From Salticus scenicus (Eukaryota; Arthropoda; Arachnida; Araneae; Salticidae), in contig OZ005653.1 of the NCBI GenBank assembly GCA_963930645.1, positions 216,384,684 through 216,448,683 of the forward strand: DNA of 64,000 bases, in the 5' to 3' direction. Made by a program: the position numbers and the translations under genes. Within the stretch, counting starts at the first letter, position 1. Each line of letters begins with the position of its first letter. Below the pieces are notes generated by a model. It was given only the letters and a program-made list of their open reading frames with translations, was not told the DNA's origin and ran no database searches. Below, piece after piece: positions 11,690 through 22,886 of the stretch.

Positions 11690-13830
11690 CTTATTAAAAC
11701 AGAATAAAAAAATGTACAGTTTAAAAATTAAAAAGGATTGATTTAAAAAATTATTATATTAAATATACCTTATTTAAAATCCTTAAAAAGTTTGCCGTCC
11801 CAAATGGGGCCATCTTCAGAACTTGAAATGACAAACTACAGCTGGGCGGTATGTTTACTTTTCTCCTCTTCTTCTTCCTTTTCATCCTAAACAAGAGTTG
11901 TTTATTAATACAAATAAAACTGTGGGATTCAGGGAATGTAAAATATAAATAAAAATCAAATTTTAAAAAAATTCTGAAAACTTTAACAGTGCACCACTGT
12001 TAGGTAATACAGAGGAACCAGGGGTCGATCCCGGCAAAAATTGGGACCCTTTTGCTGCCCCTTGACGACTTCTAGACGAATTCTTCCGATTTTCATCCTT
12101 ACTTTGTGAAAATTTCATACGTGATAGGAAAAAAAATTATCATATCTGATTTCAGATTACAAAACACATTAGAGACACCCAATGCAGTACATAAAAAATT
12201 TGAAAAGTACGATTTCGCAGACCAGAGTATTCGGAAAAAATTTACCCGCTAAATTATTATGATACCAGACATGCATTCAAATCAACAATTACTATAAAAA
12301 TCATTTTTGTATTCAGAGAACTTCAAAACCTGAAATTATCGCAAATATTTAGTTTCGAAAATTCGACCACGTAAATAATACTTTCTATAACTCATGGTAA
12401 GGGAGAGTAATTATAATTTTTAAACGTTTTTACTGGACGCAATATAATTTGGTATGAATGCTTTTAATCGAACCTAACTTTTCTTACAATCTTTTATACG
12501 AAAATTATTTTGTATCAATAGAATATGTTAGTTTCATTATGTTTAGTTCACTTTAAAAATGTTGTTGATATGTACGAACTAGAAATTTTGTACTTAAACA
12601 ATAATGTATTTAAACTCTTTGCATGTCATAGTATACGGATCATTATGATATAAATTGAATACGATTTTTAGACTTCCTGCCAATGCCTGCTTTTGAGTTA
12701 TGCCCATGCAGACTAACCACAAGAACCTGGTTATACAATTGAGCAGACCTCAAGACAAACTATTGTAAAAACTATTTCATATTCAAAAATTGGACCACAA
12801 AACATTACATTCTCCAACATGTATGGGTAAGTTTAAAAAAAAATGCTCATTAAAAAGAAATGACAAAAAAACTTGACTCTCTGTTAAGGCCATGAGTTTA
12901 AATAAACAAAATCATTTTATCGCCTCTTTTCCTTGAAGAAAAAACAATACTAATTTTATTTTATTATTATTTTTTTTTTTTTTGTTTACCAAGAAAAATT
13001 ACTTTCCAAATTTTTGTAAGAAATGTGCAAGTAAATTTGGAACCATGAACAATTTAAATTATTCTTTTAAATATATTTTACCACAATGTTTAAGAAAGTG
13101 TCTTTCTATTGAATAGAATGATTAGTATTAGTAATAACAATTTTTTTTTAACCTTCAAATCTTTTTTTTCTGTTTTCAATATGTTTTTGTTAAATATACT
13201 GAATGTGTGTGCATGAGCGGGCACCCCCTGGCCACACGTGATTTAAAGGTATCAAAACATAGTATTGGAAAGGGTCGCACGAAGCTAAAATAAGTTTTAA
13301 AAGAGCCACTGGAAGCTGTGCTCTACCAAAGTCCAGAGTCAGCACTAAAACCTTTAATATTAAAATGAAATCTTGTTTTATAAAAATTTTGATCCTTTCA
13401 CAAAAATTTTTACACATTTTTGAAAAGCAGATACAAAAACATTGCCTGTACTTGGTTCTATCATTATTATTACCTTAATATTAAGCATTATATAGAGTAA
13501 CTGTTATTTTTTTTCTCCTATAATTTTTTTTTTTTTTACAAAGTTCTAATAAAGTTCTACAAGAACTCTTGTTGAAAGATTATTTAATATCATGTTCTCA
13601 ACTTAACTATGCCATCAATACGATCCTACATAATATTAAAGTTTTGTGTAGACTTGCAGGGTTTTGATGTGTGTTAAGATATGAATATGGAGTAATGCTT
13701 CATAACAATTTCATTTTTTCATAATTACCTACTTCATTATTATTTGTTATTGTATCAAATTCATTGTTTTGAAAGCCTTTCATTTACTTTAGCAAAATAT
13801 TTTGCAATATTGTAATTAGATAAATAAAAA
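11690..13830. other. No gene assigned
   Basis: AT-rich, with a short acceptor-like exon candidate on the minus strand at 11836-11886 (see findings) and a 75-codon minus frame at 13190-13417 without a domain. The patch 12000-12070 (GGGGTCGATCCCGGC) is locally G/C-richer and unassigned. Confidence 0.45.
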
Positions 13831-13834
13831 GATG

Positions 13835-14085
13835 GTTGTCCCAAAGTGCCCCATCATTAAATCAGTGTTGTCCCAATCTGCCCCTGGACGGGGAACATTG
13901 GGACACTTTTGCATAAGATATGTTTTAATTATTTCTGTTTGTAAAACACATTAAACAATGCTCATTACACATTTAAAAGGTGACCAATAACACAAATACT
14001 TAAATAAAAATGCACAAAAGCATTAAAACTTTTATAAATTGGAAAATAATATGCTTTTATAAAAAGTGTCCCAATGTCCCCCCTC
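13835..14085. repeat. GTGTCCCAA inverted/direct repeat block
   Basis: 13893-13913 (GGGGAACATTGGGACACTTT) is the inverse of 14060-14081 (AAAGTGTCCCAATGTCCCCC). A related word TTGTCCCAAAGTGCCCC lies at 13836. It may be a small foldback element; the family is unknown. Confidence 0.4.
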
Positions 14086-14089
14086 TTCC

Positions 14090-14992
14090 CCTACCATTAG
14101 ATTATAGGCCAATACAAGCACTGGAAAAATAAGTTGGTAGAAATAACAGTTTTACACTTTACAGTTGAAATAGTGTAATGCATTTAATTATGGCGTAGGA
14201 AAATGAATGCAAACAATAAATATCGTACAGCGAAAAGATGAATTTCATGAACTTTTATTATGAAATAAATAATTTTGACTATTTTAAACACATTTCGATG
14301 CTACTTAAATATAATCTATTCAGACAAGCATTTAGAATAACGTTAACCTTTTAAAGGACGATTTGGTAAACATATCAATAATTTTAATTATAACTGTTTT
14401 CCTACAGCTATGTCCAAAATTAGATGTACTGGAAAACAAAAATTTACCAACAAAATTTAGCCCTAATAAAAATGCACATGAATCAATTTCTGAAAATTTC
14501 TCTAACTTTTTCCTCGATTCCTCATTCGGGCTTTAAAATGACAAAATCGAAAACATATTAAAATGTAACAAATGTTTTATTTATGAACTTACCTCGATAA
14601 TTATAATATTAATCCTAATCAGAAGCACCACGCTTAGCAGCATCCATCTTGTACTTGATCTTGTAAACAAACAAGCGCTACGTTGCCATACTAGTTTTTC
14701 AAAATACTACGATCTGCTAAAAAAGAAATAAGATTCGCCATGGAAATTCTTTCAGGTTGAGATTGAGTGGGTTTTACATCGTAAGTAAATTAAATAAAAG
14801 ATAGTTTGATAAACCAATTAATATTTGTATGAGAGTATACTAAAAAAATTAACCAATATTAATAAAAAATCATATTTTTAATTTTTAAATGGAGCCTCTT
14901 ATGACGTCGCAATTTCAATTTTTTAAAAATTTAATGCAATATTCTTTGGTTTAACAAAGGTATTTATTAAATTCAAGGTCATTGCGCTTAAG
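14090..14992. other. No gene assigned
   Basis: AT-rich. A splice-donor-like GAG|GTAAGT on the minus strand (exon end at 14593) follows a short ATG frame; see findings. No other structure. Confidence 0.4.
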
Positions 14993-15588
14993 CTCTATGA
15001 TAAGGTGACCATATTTTCAAACACTGATTTAACAAATTACCGTTTGTCCCCAAATCCAAATAAATTTCGAGGACATTAAAAACTCTATTTGGGGACTTTT
15101 TCGGGGATATAAGAGACTAATAGCTGTATGCTATGCATAATTAATAAAAAGAACTCCGATTTATACATTACAAAATGCTTTGAAACACTTTTTTCTATAA
15201 AAAATTGCTGAGCATACGGTATGTTTATGCAAATTAAACTATCCCAGCTTTATTAAAATAATCAAGTCTATAGAACCCATTTACACTTTATTATATTTAT
15301 AGGAGAGAATACAAAATAACAGCATTTAATTTTGAGCATTTAATTGATCTTCAGAATCCCCACTCCAGAAATGCAGAGATTATTCCTGATTATATAACTA
15401 CAAGAAAATCATTTCCTTTTCTCTCGTATCAATGTATAAATGCAATTTGTGGTAGTCATATAGCTGCCATTTTTGTGAAAATTTCATTAAATAAATTTTA
15501 TTTTTCACGTAACATAAATCGGGCAAGACAGAATTTATATAGTAATTAGTAGTGCATGATTCTTTCTCTGCTCATGAAGTATGAGGGT

Positions 15589-15706
15589 TGGTTGGGTTTT
15601 ACGTCGCACTAGTGCTGCGCATATGGGCAATTGGCAACGGTCTGGGACTCACCCCTAGAGGTAGTCCGGAGACATGCCATCGTAATTTTGATCCTCCACG
15701 GAAGGG
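15589..15706 (-). mobile_element. 5'-truncated SINE (3' part)
   Basis: 118 bp matching the 3' part of the full SINE at 16778-17092 in reverse orientation. It is flanked by a perfect 16-bp direct repeat CATGAAGTATGAGGGT (15573-15588 and 15707-15722), direct proof of a retroposed insertion. The tRNA-related head is missing. Confidence 0.75.
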
Positions 15707-16087
15707 CATGAAGTATGAGGGTCTTTATTTCAAAGTTTCGTTGATTTCCAAGATTATCCAATTACTTGTGCTTCAACGTATAAAATAAACAGTGTGGAAA
15801 GCGGAAAATAAAATTGTACTAAAAAAATTACTGTAATCGAAGTTAGTGTCACGAAATCAAAACCGAGACGTGATTGAGCAGACGAAACTAGGAAAAGCCA
15901 ATCAGCTCTTCGGTTTGAGCAAAAAAAAGTTGTTCGAAGCGCCATCTGGAAAGCTTAATTTCTTTAGCAGTATTTTAAGCATTCGATTATAAGCGCTTGC
16001 TCCACTGTGTATAAGACTACTATATAATATAGTAGTCTTAACTATATATTCTAGACGCTGTACTTGTGCATTAGACTGCGATTTTGA

Positions 16088-16219
16088 TTGGATTGGAATG
16101 GATGGGTTTTCCGTCTCACTAGTGTTTTGCAATGGGCAATTGGCAACGGTCTGGGATTCAACCCTAGAGGTGATCTGGAAACATGCCGTCACAATTTTGA
16201 TCCTCTACGGAATTGGCGA
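16088..16219 (-). mobile_element. 5'-truncated SINE (3' part)
   Basis: 132 bp of the same SINE family in reverse orientation, flanked by the 9-bp direct repeat CGATTTTGA (16079-16087 and 16220-16228). More diverged than the copy at 15589. Confidence 0.7.
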
Positions 16220-16397
16220 CGATTTTGAAAGAAATAATTGCAAATATTTAAATTTGGGGACATTTAGTACCCCCAGTGATCAAAGAATTTTTGGGGACAA
16301 AAAATAAAAAAGGTCTAAATTCGAGGACAGTCCTCGAATTTCGAGGACGTATGGTCACCTTACTCTATGGGGTAAATATTTTTCAGTCATTCATTGA

Positions 16398-16767
16398 TAA
16401 GGTAACCAAATGTCTCCATTTTCCGAGGACTATCGCTATCCCCAATTTCGAAGGAAAATCATTTCAATATGTAATACTTTTACAATTTGTACTGGAATAC
16501 ACAGAAAACAGTTTTGTGATGACCATAACAAACTAATTTTACAATGTTTCAAAAGACTTTTTAATTTTTTTTTTTTTTTTTTTTACTTTCTTCAAAAGAA
16601 GACTAGTAAAAATTTCCAACTCTTCGTTTTTGATGGATTCACATGTTTTGATAAGTCTCGAGCACGATTTAACTATTTATACTTTCTTCTGTATATCTAA
16701 GAAAAAAAGGATGAATTCGTGAAAGTTTTTGAACTCTAGTTTTAAATGGATTTACATGTTTTTGAGG
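16398..16767. other. Diverged hAT-end-like start, then AT-rich sequence
   Basis: It begins TAAGGTAACCAAATGTC with an inward CGAGGAC word, like the ends of the 15001-16362 element. The rest has a T-run at 16567-16584 and no recognised content. Confidence 0.3.
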
Positions 16768-16777
16768 TCCTTAATAC

Positions 16778-17092
16778 CTGAGCCGCAATAGCCCAGTCGG
16801 TAGAGCGCCGGCCTCGTAATTGGAAGATTGCGGGTTCGGTACTCGAGCCGGCCGAAAACCGTCGTGTACATCAATGGTGGCTGGGGCACGTAAAATTTGT
16901 CGTGGCCGCAATGCCCTCCATGTTCCCATCAAAAATTATACCTCTGGGGTCACCGAAGCGGGAGAGCCATCCCTTCCGTGGAGGATCAAAATTGTGATGG
17001 CATATCTCCCGACCACCTCTAGGGGTGCGTCCCAGACCGTCGCCAATTGGCCATCTGCGCAGCACTAGTGCGATGTAAAACACAACCATCCA
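16778..17092 (+). mobile_element. Full-length tRNA-derived SINE
   Basis: 315 bp flanked by the 10-bp duplication TCCTTAATAC (16768-16777 and 17093-17102). The 5' head is tRNA-like: A box TAGCCCAGTCGG at 16789-16800, an anticodon-loop-like CTCGTAA (anticodon CGT, so tRNA-Thr-like) at about 16813, and B box GGTTCGGTAC near 16833. These are RNA polymerase III promoter elements. The body ends with CACTAGTGCGATGTAAAAC and a CAACCATCCATCC tail with no long A-run. Its 3' part recurs at 15589, 16088 and 63629. Open frames across it are not genes. Confidence 0.8.
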
Positions 17093-17102
17093 TCCTTAAT
17101 AC

Positions 17103-17510
17103 GATTTGACCATTTTTAGAAAATGTGTGACTGTGTGCTAGGCTGTATAAGACAAAATTTCGCATAAATATGTACGTAATGAGAATTATTTTTTCGAAGT
17201 GATTGTGAAATTGATAGGAATTACTGATAACTGTAGCTGTAAACTATGAGGAAAAAGTATGTGCACTTTAGAACATCCCCTGGGAGGAAGTAGCCCCCAT
17301 TTGGTATAAATATTCAGTCTGAATATCTTTCAAAAGAACTAGTCAATATCCTTTTAAACGAATGGTTGAACCATGGATCTGTAATAATTTAAAACAAGGT
17401 TATAGATTTTTTTCGAGTAATATATTCGAGTTCAATATTTGTCGCGTCATGATTCTAGGCTTACACTCCTTTTATGCTGTGAGCGATGATAAAAATTAGC
17501 AACCAAACTA
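17103..17510. repeat. Possible diverged first unit of the about 348-bp tandem repeat
   Basis: 17225-17510 shares the order of short motifs (CTGTAAACT, CCCCTGGGAGGA, ATATCT) with the next two units but is much more diverged. Otherwise no gene or structure is seen. Confidence 0.25.
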
Positions 17511-17514
17511 TATA

Positions 17515-18126
17515 TATATGAGAAATCTAAGTTTGTGCTTCAATAATTTTTCTGTCAACTGTAAATTTTGAGTTACTAGCGTCATTTCCCCCTCCAATTG
17601 ATGATAGGGAATACCGTCTGGAGGAGGGGGGGAATGAAAGAAATATGTTCTTTGGAGGAATACTTCACAACCTCTAAAAAGATGTTTAGCATGACATTTT
17701 GTATGCATTGAAACGGAAGATACATATTTTTAAATATCTGAACCATTTTCTTTTTCTGGGACTTGATAAAAAGTAATCAATTTTGCAAACCTATTGCATA
17801 TGCCTCAAAATTAATTTTCTTTGAATCTTGAAATTTTTTAAATCAGTTTCTTATATTAAAATGTCAATGAAAAAAGTATAATATTTTAAAATTTCGATCA
17901 AAACTTCGCAGATATAAATTTTGTAATACTGAACGTGATTTCCCCGCCCCCACCCCATCCCCAAGGGGGATCCCTGAGGGAGCATGAAAAATAATGTTTT
18001 TTGGAGGAATACTTCATTGCGTTTAAAACATGCTTTGAAACGGAAGATACAGATTTTTAAACATTTTAATTTTTTTTTTTTTTTTCCGAGACTTGGAAAA
18101 AAATGAGCTAAATTTGCAGATATCAT
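17515..18126. repeat. Tandem duplication, about 348-bp unit
   Basis: Two diverged units: GGAGGAATACTTCA recurs at about 17654 and 18003, GAAACGGAAGATACA at about 17711 and 18038, each after a C-rich/G-rich patch. The units are noncoding; apparent minus-strand frames in both units are by-products of the repeat. Confidence 0.6.
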
Positions 18127-18151
18127 TTTTTCTACAGATACTAATTGGGAT

Positions 18152-18480
18152 CAATAGCCTACCGATTGAATTTCTACTGATGTCATGTCTGTAAAGATTT
18201 ATTGATATCGATTGAGGATATAATTAATAGGTTACAGATGTCCATAGCTTCTATTAATACAGGTAGGAAAATCAATAGAAATCAATTCATATCAATAAAA
18301 CTCTATTGATATCGACAGCCTACTGATCAAATTTTTAATAATGTCTGTAAAGATCTACTCATATCAGTTGAGGATATAATCAATAGGTTACAGATGTCAA
18401 TAGCTTTTATTGATAGCGGTAGGGACATCCATAGAAATAAATTCATACCAATAGAATTCTATTGATATTGAAAGATTTTT
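18152..18480. repeat. Tandem duplication, about 161-bp unit
   Basis: Two units with shared words TGTCTGTAAAGAT, GAGGATATAAT and AATAGGTTACAGATGTC spaced 161 bp apart. Each is dense in TATTGATATCGA and ATCAATA, giving strong local dyad symmetry. Confidence 0.65.
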
Positions 18481-18564
18481 GTATTGATCTCTATGGATCA
18501 TTTTTAGTATGGTTGGGCAATATATCTACTCTACAGGGGTTGTTCCAATCATACAAAACAAATT

Positions 18565-20180
18565 AATACATCTCCCTGCTTAACTTTGGTACATTGCATT
18601 TGATACTGGCAAGCATTAACAAGCACAAAATTGTTCATTGTGGTACCTAACTTGCCATGATTGGAAGAAGCTTGTGTAGCATATTAGCACATCTTACTGG
18701 GACATAGTACACCATGTTGTTTCTACATAAGCTGCCTACATAGCATTTAAAGCTGGTAAGCATAAGCAAGCACACAATCATTCATTGTGGTACCTACCTT
18801 GTCATGAGTGGAAGAAGCTTGTGAAGCAAATTAGCACATCTTACTGGCACATAGCACCACATCATGTTGTTTCTACATAAGCTGCTTACATGGCATATTA
18901 TGCTAGCAAGCATTTACAAGCACACAATTGTTCACTGTGGTACCTTTCTCCCCATGATTGGAAGAAGCTTGTGCAGCAAATTAGCACTTCTTACTGGCAT
19001 ATAGCATGCCATGCTATTTCTACTTAAGCTGCCTACAAAGCATATTACGCTAGCAAGCAAAAAAAGTATGTAATAGCTTATTGAGGTATATACCTTACCA
19101 TGATTGAAAGAAGCTTGTGTAGCAAGTTAGCATTTCTCACTGGGATATAGCATACCATGCTATTTCTACTTAAGCTGCCTACATAGCACATTATGCTGGC
19201 AAGCATAAAAAAGTATATAATAGCTTGTTAAGGTACATACCTTGCCATGATTGGAAGAAGCTTGTGCAGCAAGTTAGTATTTTTTACTGGGATATAGCAT
19301 GCCATGCTATTTCTGCCTAAGCTGCCTACACAGCATATTACGCTTGCAAGCATATAATAGCTTATTAAGGTACATACCTTGCCATGATTGGAAGTAGCTT
19401 GTGCAGCAAGTTAGCACTTCTTACTGGGATATAGCATGTCATGCTATTTCTACCTAAGCTACCTACATAGCATGTTATGCTGGCAAGCATGAAAAAGCAT
19501 ATAATAGCTTATTAAAGTACATACCTTGTCATGATTGGAAGAAGCTTGTGCAGCAAGTTAGCACTTCTTACTGGGATATAGCATGTCATGCTATTTCTAC
19601 CTAAGCTACCTACATAGCATGTTATGCTGGCAAGCATGAAAAAGCATATAATAGCTTATTAAGGTACATACCTTGTCAAGATTGGAAGAAGCTTGTGCAG
19701 CAAGTTAGCTCTTCTTACTGGGATATAGAATGTCATGCTATTTTTTTCCTAAGCTACCTACATAGCATGTTATGCTGGCAAGCAAAATAAAGCATATAAT
19801 AGCTTATTAAGGTACATACCTTGCCATGATTGAAAGAAGCTTGAGCAGCAAGTTAGCACTTCTTACTGGGATATAGCATGTCATGCTATTTCTACCTAAG
19901 CTACCTACATAGCATGTTATGCTGACAAGCATGAAAAAGCATATAATAGCTTATTAAGGTACATACCTCTCCATGCTTTGGAAGAAGCTTAAACAACAAA
20001 TAAGCATACAATGCTTGTACATAGCCTGTCATGCTTTTGCCGTGTTAGCTAGCTAACATAGCATTCGATGCTGGCTAGCATTATAAAGCATATAATAGCA
20101 TGAAAATCTAGCAGACATAGCAATACATAGCAATAACTAGCATATTTTTGTTGCTGGTACTAGCATGAATTTTAACTTGG
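18565..20180. repeat. Satellite array, about 147-bp monomer, about ten units
   Basis: The word GGAAGAAGCTTGTG and variants recur at 18664, 18811, 18961, 19106, 19254, 19391, 19538, 19685, 19832 and 19981, with spacings of 137 to 150 and mostly 145-150. Each unit has one AAGCTT, a CTACCTAAGCT word and short dyads such as AGCATGCCATGCT. Central units (19391-19832) are nearly identical with a strict 147-bp spacing; the outer units are more diverged, as expected of a tandem array renewed from within. The last unit grades into AGCAT-rich sequence. Confidence 0.85.
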
Positions 20181-21355
20181 GTAAGCAATCTTTTAAGAAA
20201 GTATATTAATTTGTGACTAATACAATGCAATAAATTGAGTATATTTTAAATTTATTAAAATATAATGTTTATCAAAAGTATAAATGACATTTCTATTTAG
20301 TTGTCTGTTGTCTGTCAAATAGTCAAAATTACCAGTTATTATTAAAAAAAAAAAAAATGACATAAAGGATCTGTTTTTTTTTTTTTTTTTTTTTCTTATC
20401 TATATGTTCGTTCCTACTTAAAAGTTTAACAAGATTTGGAAACAATCAATTTTTTTTTCAAATTAAAAACTTATCACTCAATGAAATGTTTTCAAACGTT
20501 TGGTATTTAAAGAATTGGGTCTTCCTCAGGTTTCTCAATGAAGATTTAATAATGTTTTTTATCCCCCTGTATCATTAAGTGAACGAAATGAATTGTAACT
20601 TTAGGAACATTTTTATGAAAAATGTTTTTACTGGGCATGTGCGAAAAATAAAACATTTTTATTGCATGGGTTGAAAGCTACATGCATTGGGCAATTTTTA
20701 TTAAAAGACAGAATAAAAATTAAGCGAATTGTACAAAAAAGAACGAGCTAGATTTTAGATATTTTTCCAAAAGTTGAAATTTGAAAAGTTCAAAAGTTCA
20801 AAATAAGGGTTTTTTTCACAAGCCGCGTAATTAATTTGAAGATCCACTTATTTCAACCACTTTCCAAAGCTTGTTTTTTGGGAAAGACTCTTTATCATCT
20901 CACAAGTCATAGTAAATAAAAAAAAAATGTTAGAGTTACAAACTTATAAGGACTACTACTTCTAATTGGATAGTATCTTCCAGGGGTAAATTGGAAATAC
21001 CAACAGGACGATACGTCGATTTATATGATTTTCTCAACAAAAGTTTGGTTTATGCAGAATCAAGTATCTGTTATGGACTTGCCAGCCATCAGTTCAGCCA
21101 TCAATCCTCTCATGCAAGTACTCCTTAAAGGTTTTTAATTGGAAAAATTTTAAATATTTGGGGAGTATTTTCACGAGAAATGCATGCCCAAGGTCTTCAG
21201 TTTTCGATTATTCAGAAAATAAAGCAACACGTTGACCAAAGTTAGTATTTTTTTCAGCTACACATTCTATAAGATCAAGTTCTCAGCATGCCTGATAGAA
21301 ATTTCAAGATCTTTCAAAGGAATGAATCTCAAATTTGAATTTATTCTTACCTGTA
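20181..21355. other. No gene assigned
   Basis: AT-rich with T-runs at 20374-20394. No open frame or repeat could be supported. Confidence 0.45.
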
Positions 21356-21357
21356 TA

Positions 21358-21399
<42 letters not shown>

Positions 21400-21400
21400 G
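21358..21400. repeat. (TTA)n microsatellite
   Basis: About 14 TTA/ATT units, followed by ordinary AT-rich sequence up to 22830 without any gene signal; an (AT)n stretch lies at 21517-21533. Confidence 0.9.
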
Positions 21401-22831
21401 TTACATGAAATTCATTTGTTGTATTTTAAATTATATAGTATGTTTAGCTTTACATCCTGACTCATCGGAAGGTGCAGTTAATGGGAGAAGGGCAGTTTTA
21501 TTATTTACTAATTAGTATATATATATATATATATTACGCAATTTATTTAAATAGGCTTAGTCAGGTTATAAATTGCTAATTTTCAACGTTTCTGCCTTGC
21601 TATTGCATTTGAAACGGCTCTTGTCCGTTTAACAAGGTAAAAAGCGTTACTCTAAGGCAGAAAAATCCTTGGCAACAAGTTTGGCGCAAAAATGTCACGT
21701 ATATCGCCCCTTGGCCACGTTTCTTTCGTGAGCTTGACTAGAAAATCTTTATTATTGATTTAATAGTTATCGAAGCTCTAAATCGAATGTTTCATGTAAT
21801 ACCCAGAAAATTCTGAAACCACGCTTTATTTGGATTTTAGCCGTTCAAAGTTTCGTGTAAGCCAAGCACTTGAATTAATAGGAGTTCTCTTTGTTACTTA
21901 GTATCTGCTGTGTTACGCTTATAATATGTATATGTTGTGATGCTTACCTTGTCAAATACTATCTAAGCCGTGTTTACTGGTGTATCTGAAGCTTATAATT
22001 AATTAACATACTTTTAATCTTCTGGAATTTTGAGTGAAATAAATTTTAATCCTACGATTTATTTTGATATTACTATGATATAAATTTTGATACTTGTGTA
22101 GTATCACTCACTGACAATTGTCAGACACCGAATACATAACAAATATACATATATTTGCAAGAACGTGTAAAAACAAATAAATAGGCAACACACATTTCCG
22201 ATTTTATTATTATTGGTAAAAGTATTTTTTTTTTTTTTTTTTAAGGTACTTTTCAGTAAAAATATTCCAGATCAATCAAATACATACTTAGTACATTTTA
22301 TGCTATAATGACAACATTTATAAATTGTTACACTTCTTCTTGATTTTTTTTTTTTTTTTTTAATTATTATTCAAATAATTTCCTTTGAATAATAAATCAA
22401 TATTTGCATGAAATCTGAATTTAAACAAACAATGACAAAATATTCGAAATGGAAATCATTGGCGATAACAGTGTAATTATATAAATTCTTCAAACAAATG
22501 AAATGACTTTATATTCATAAGACAATTAGGACGATTTAATACAATTGTTTAGAAAATTGTGCAGGAGTGATTTCAGATATTATTGCGAATTGTATTCCTT
22601 TGTTTAGAAGCATTTTGCGTTCACTATGTTCTGTTTATTGAAAATTATCAGGCTACAATGACTTAAATTCAAATAAAGAGATGAATGATAATAAAAAGGG
22701 AAAATAATATTTAAAAAATATGATGACAGATAAAATTTCCTTGGAACAAAATACAGATAAAAATACTTTCCCAAAGTAAATTAAGTAATATTACTTGAAA
22801 TACAAATTTTAATATGGTTTACAGTTTTTTT

Positions 22832-22832
<1 letters not shown>

Positions 22833-22882
<50 letters not shown>
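22833..22882. repeat. (AT)n microsatellite
   Basis: About 25 TA dinucleotides. Between here and 24150 are further short (AT)n runs (23433-23460, 24150-24171) and a G-run at about 23018-23038, with no gene. Confidence 0.9.

Positions 22883-22886
<4 letters not shown>

Larger units (their letters stand above)
15001..16362. mobile_element. Non-autonomous hAT-type element with nested SINEs
   Basis: The terminal inverted repeats are TAAGGTGACCATA at 15001 and TATGGTCACCTTA ending at 16362. Flanking 8-bp words CTCTATGA (14993-15000) and CTCTATGG (16363-16370) match at 7 of 8 positions, the duplication length of hAT transposons. Inward of both ends are TTGGGGAC/CGAGGAC words in opposite orientation. 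There is no transposase frame. Two SINE fragments with their own duplications sit inside at 15589-15706 and 16088-16219, so the hAT element is older than both. A further partial end (TAAGGTAACCAAA) is at 16398. Confidence 0.65.

Noticed and set aside
16787..16860. tRNA gene
   Set aside because: A and B boxes are present, but the acceptor stem does not pair well, the sequence continues into a 315-bp unit with target duplications, and other copies exist. It is the SINE head.
16820..17089. Frames on both strands across the SINE
   Set aside because: SINE sequence is noncoding; the same frames are broken in the other copies.
18565..20180. CRISPR-like array
   Set aside because: The whole unit repeats with no distinct spacers, and the context is a eukaryotic genome. 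It is a satellite.
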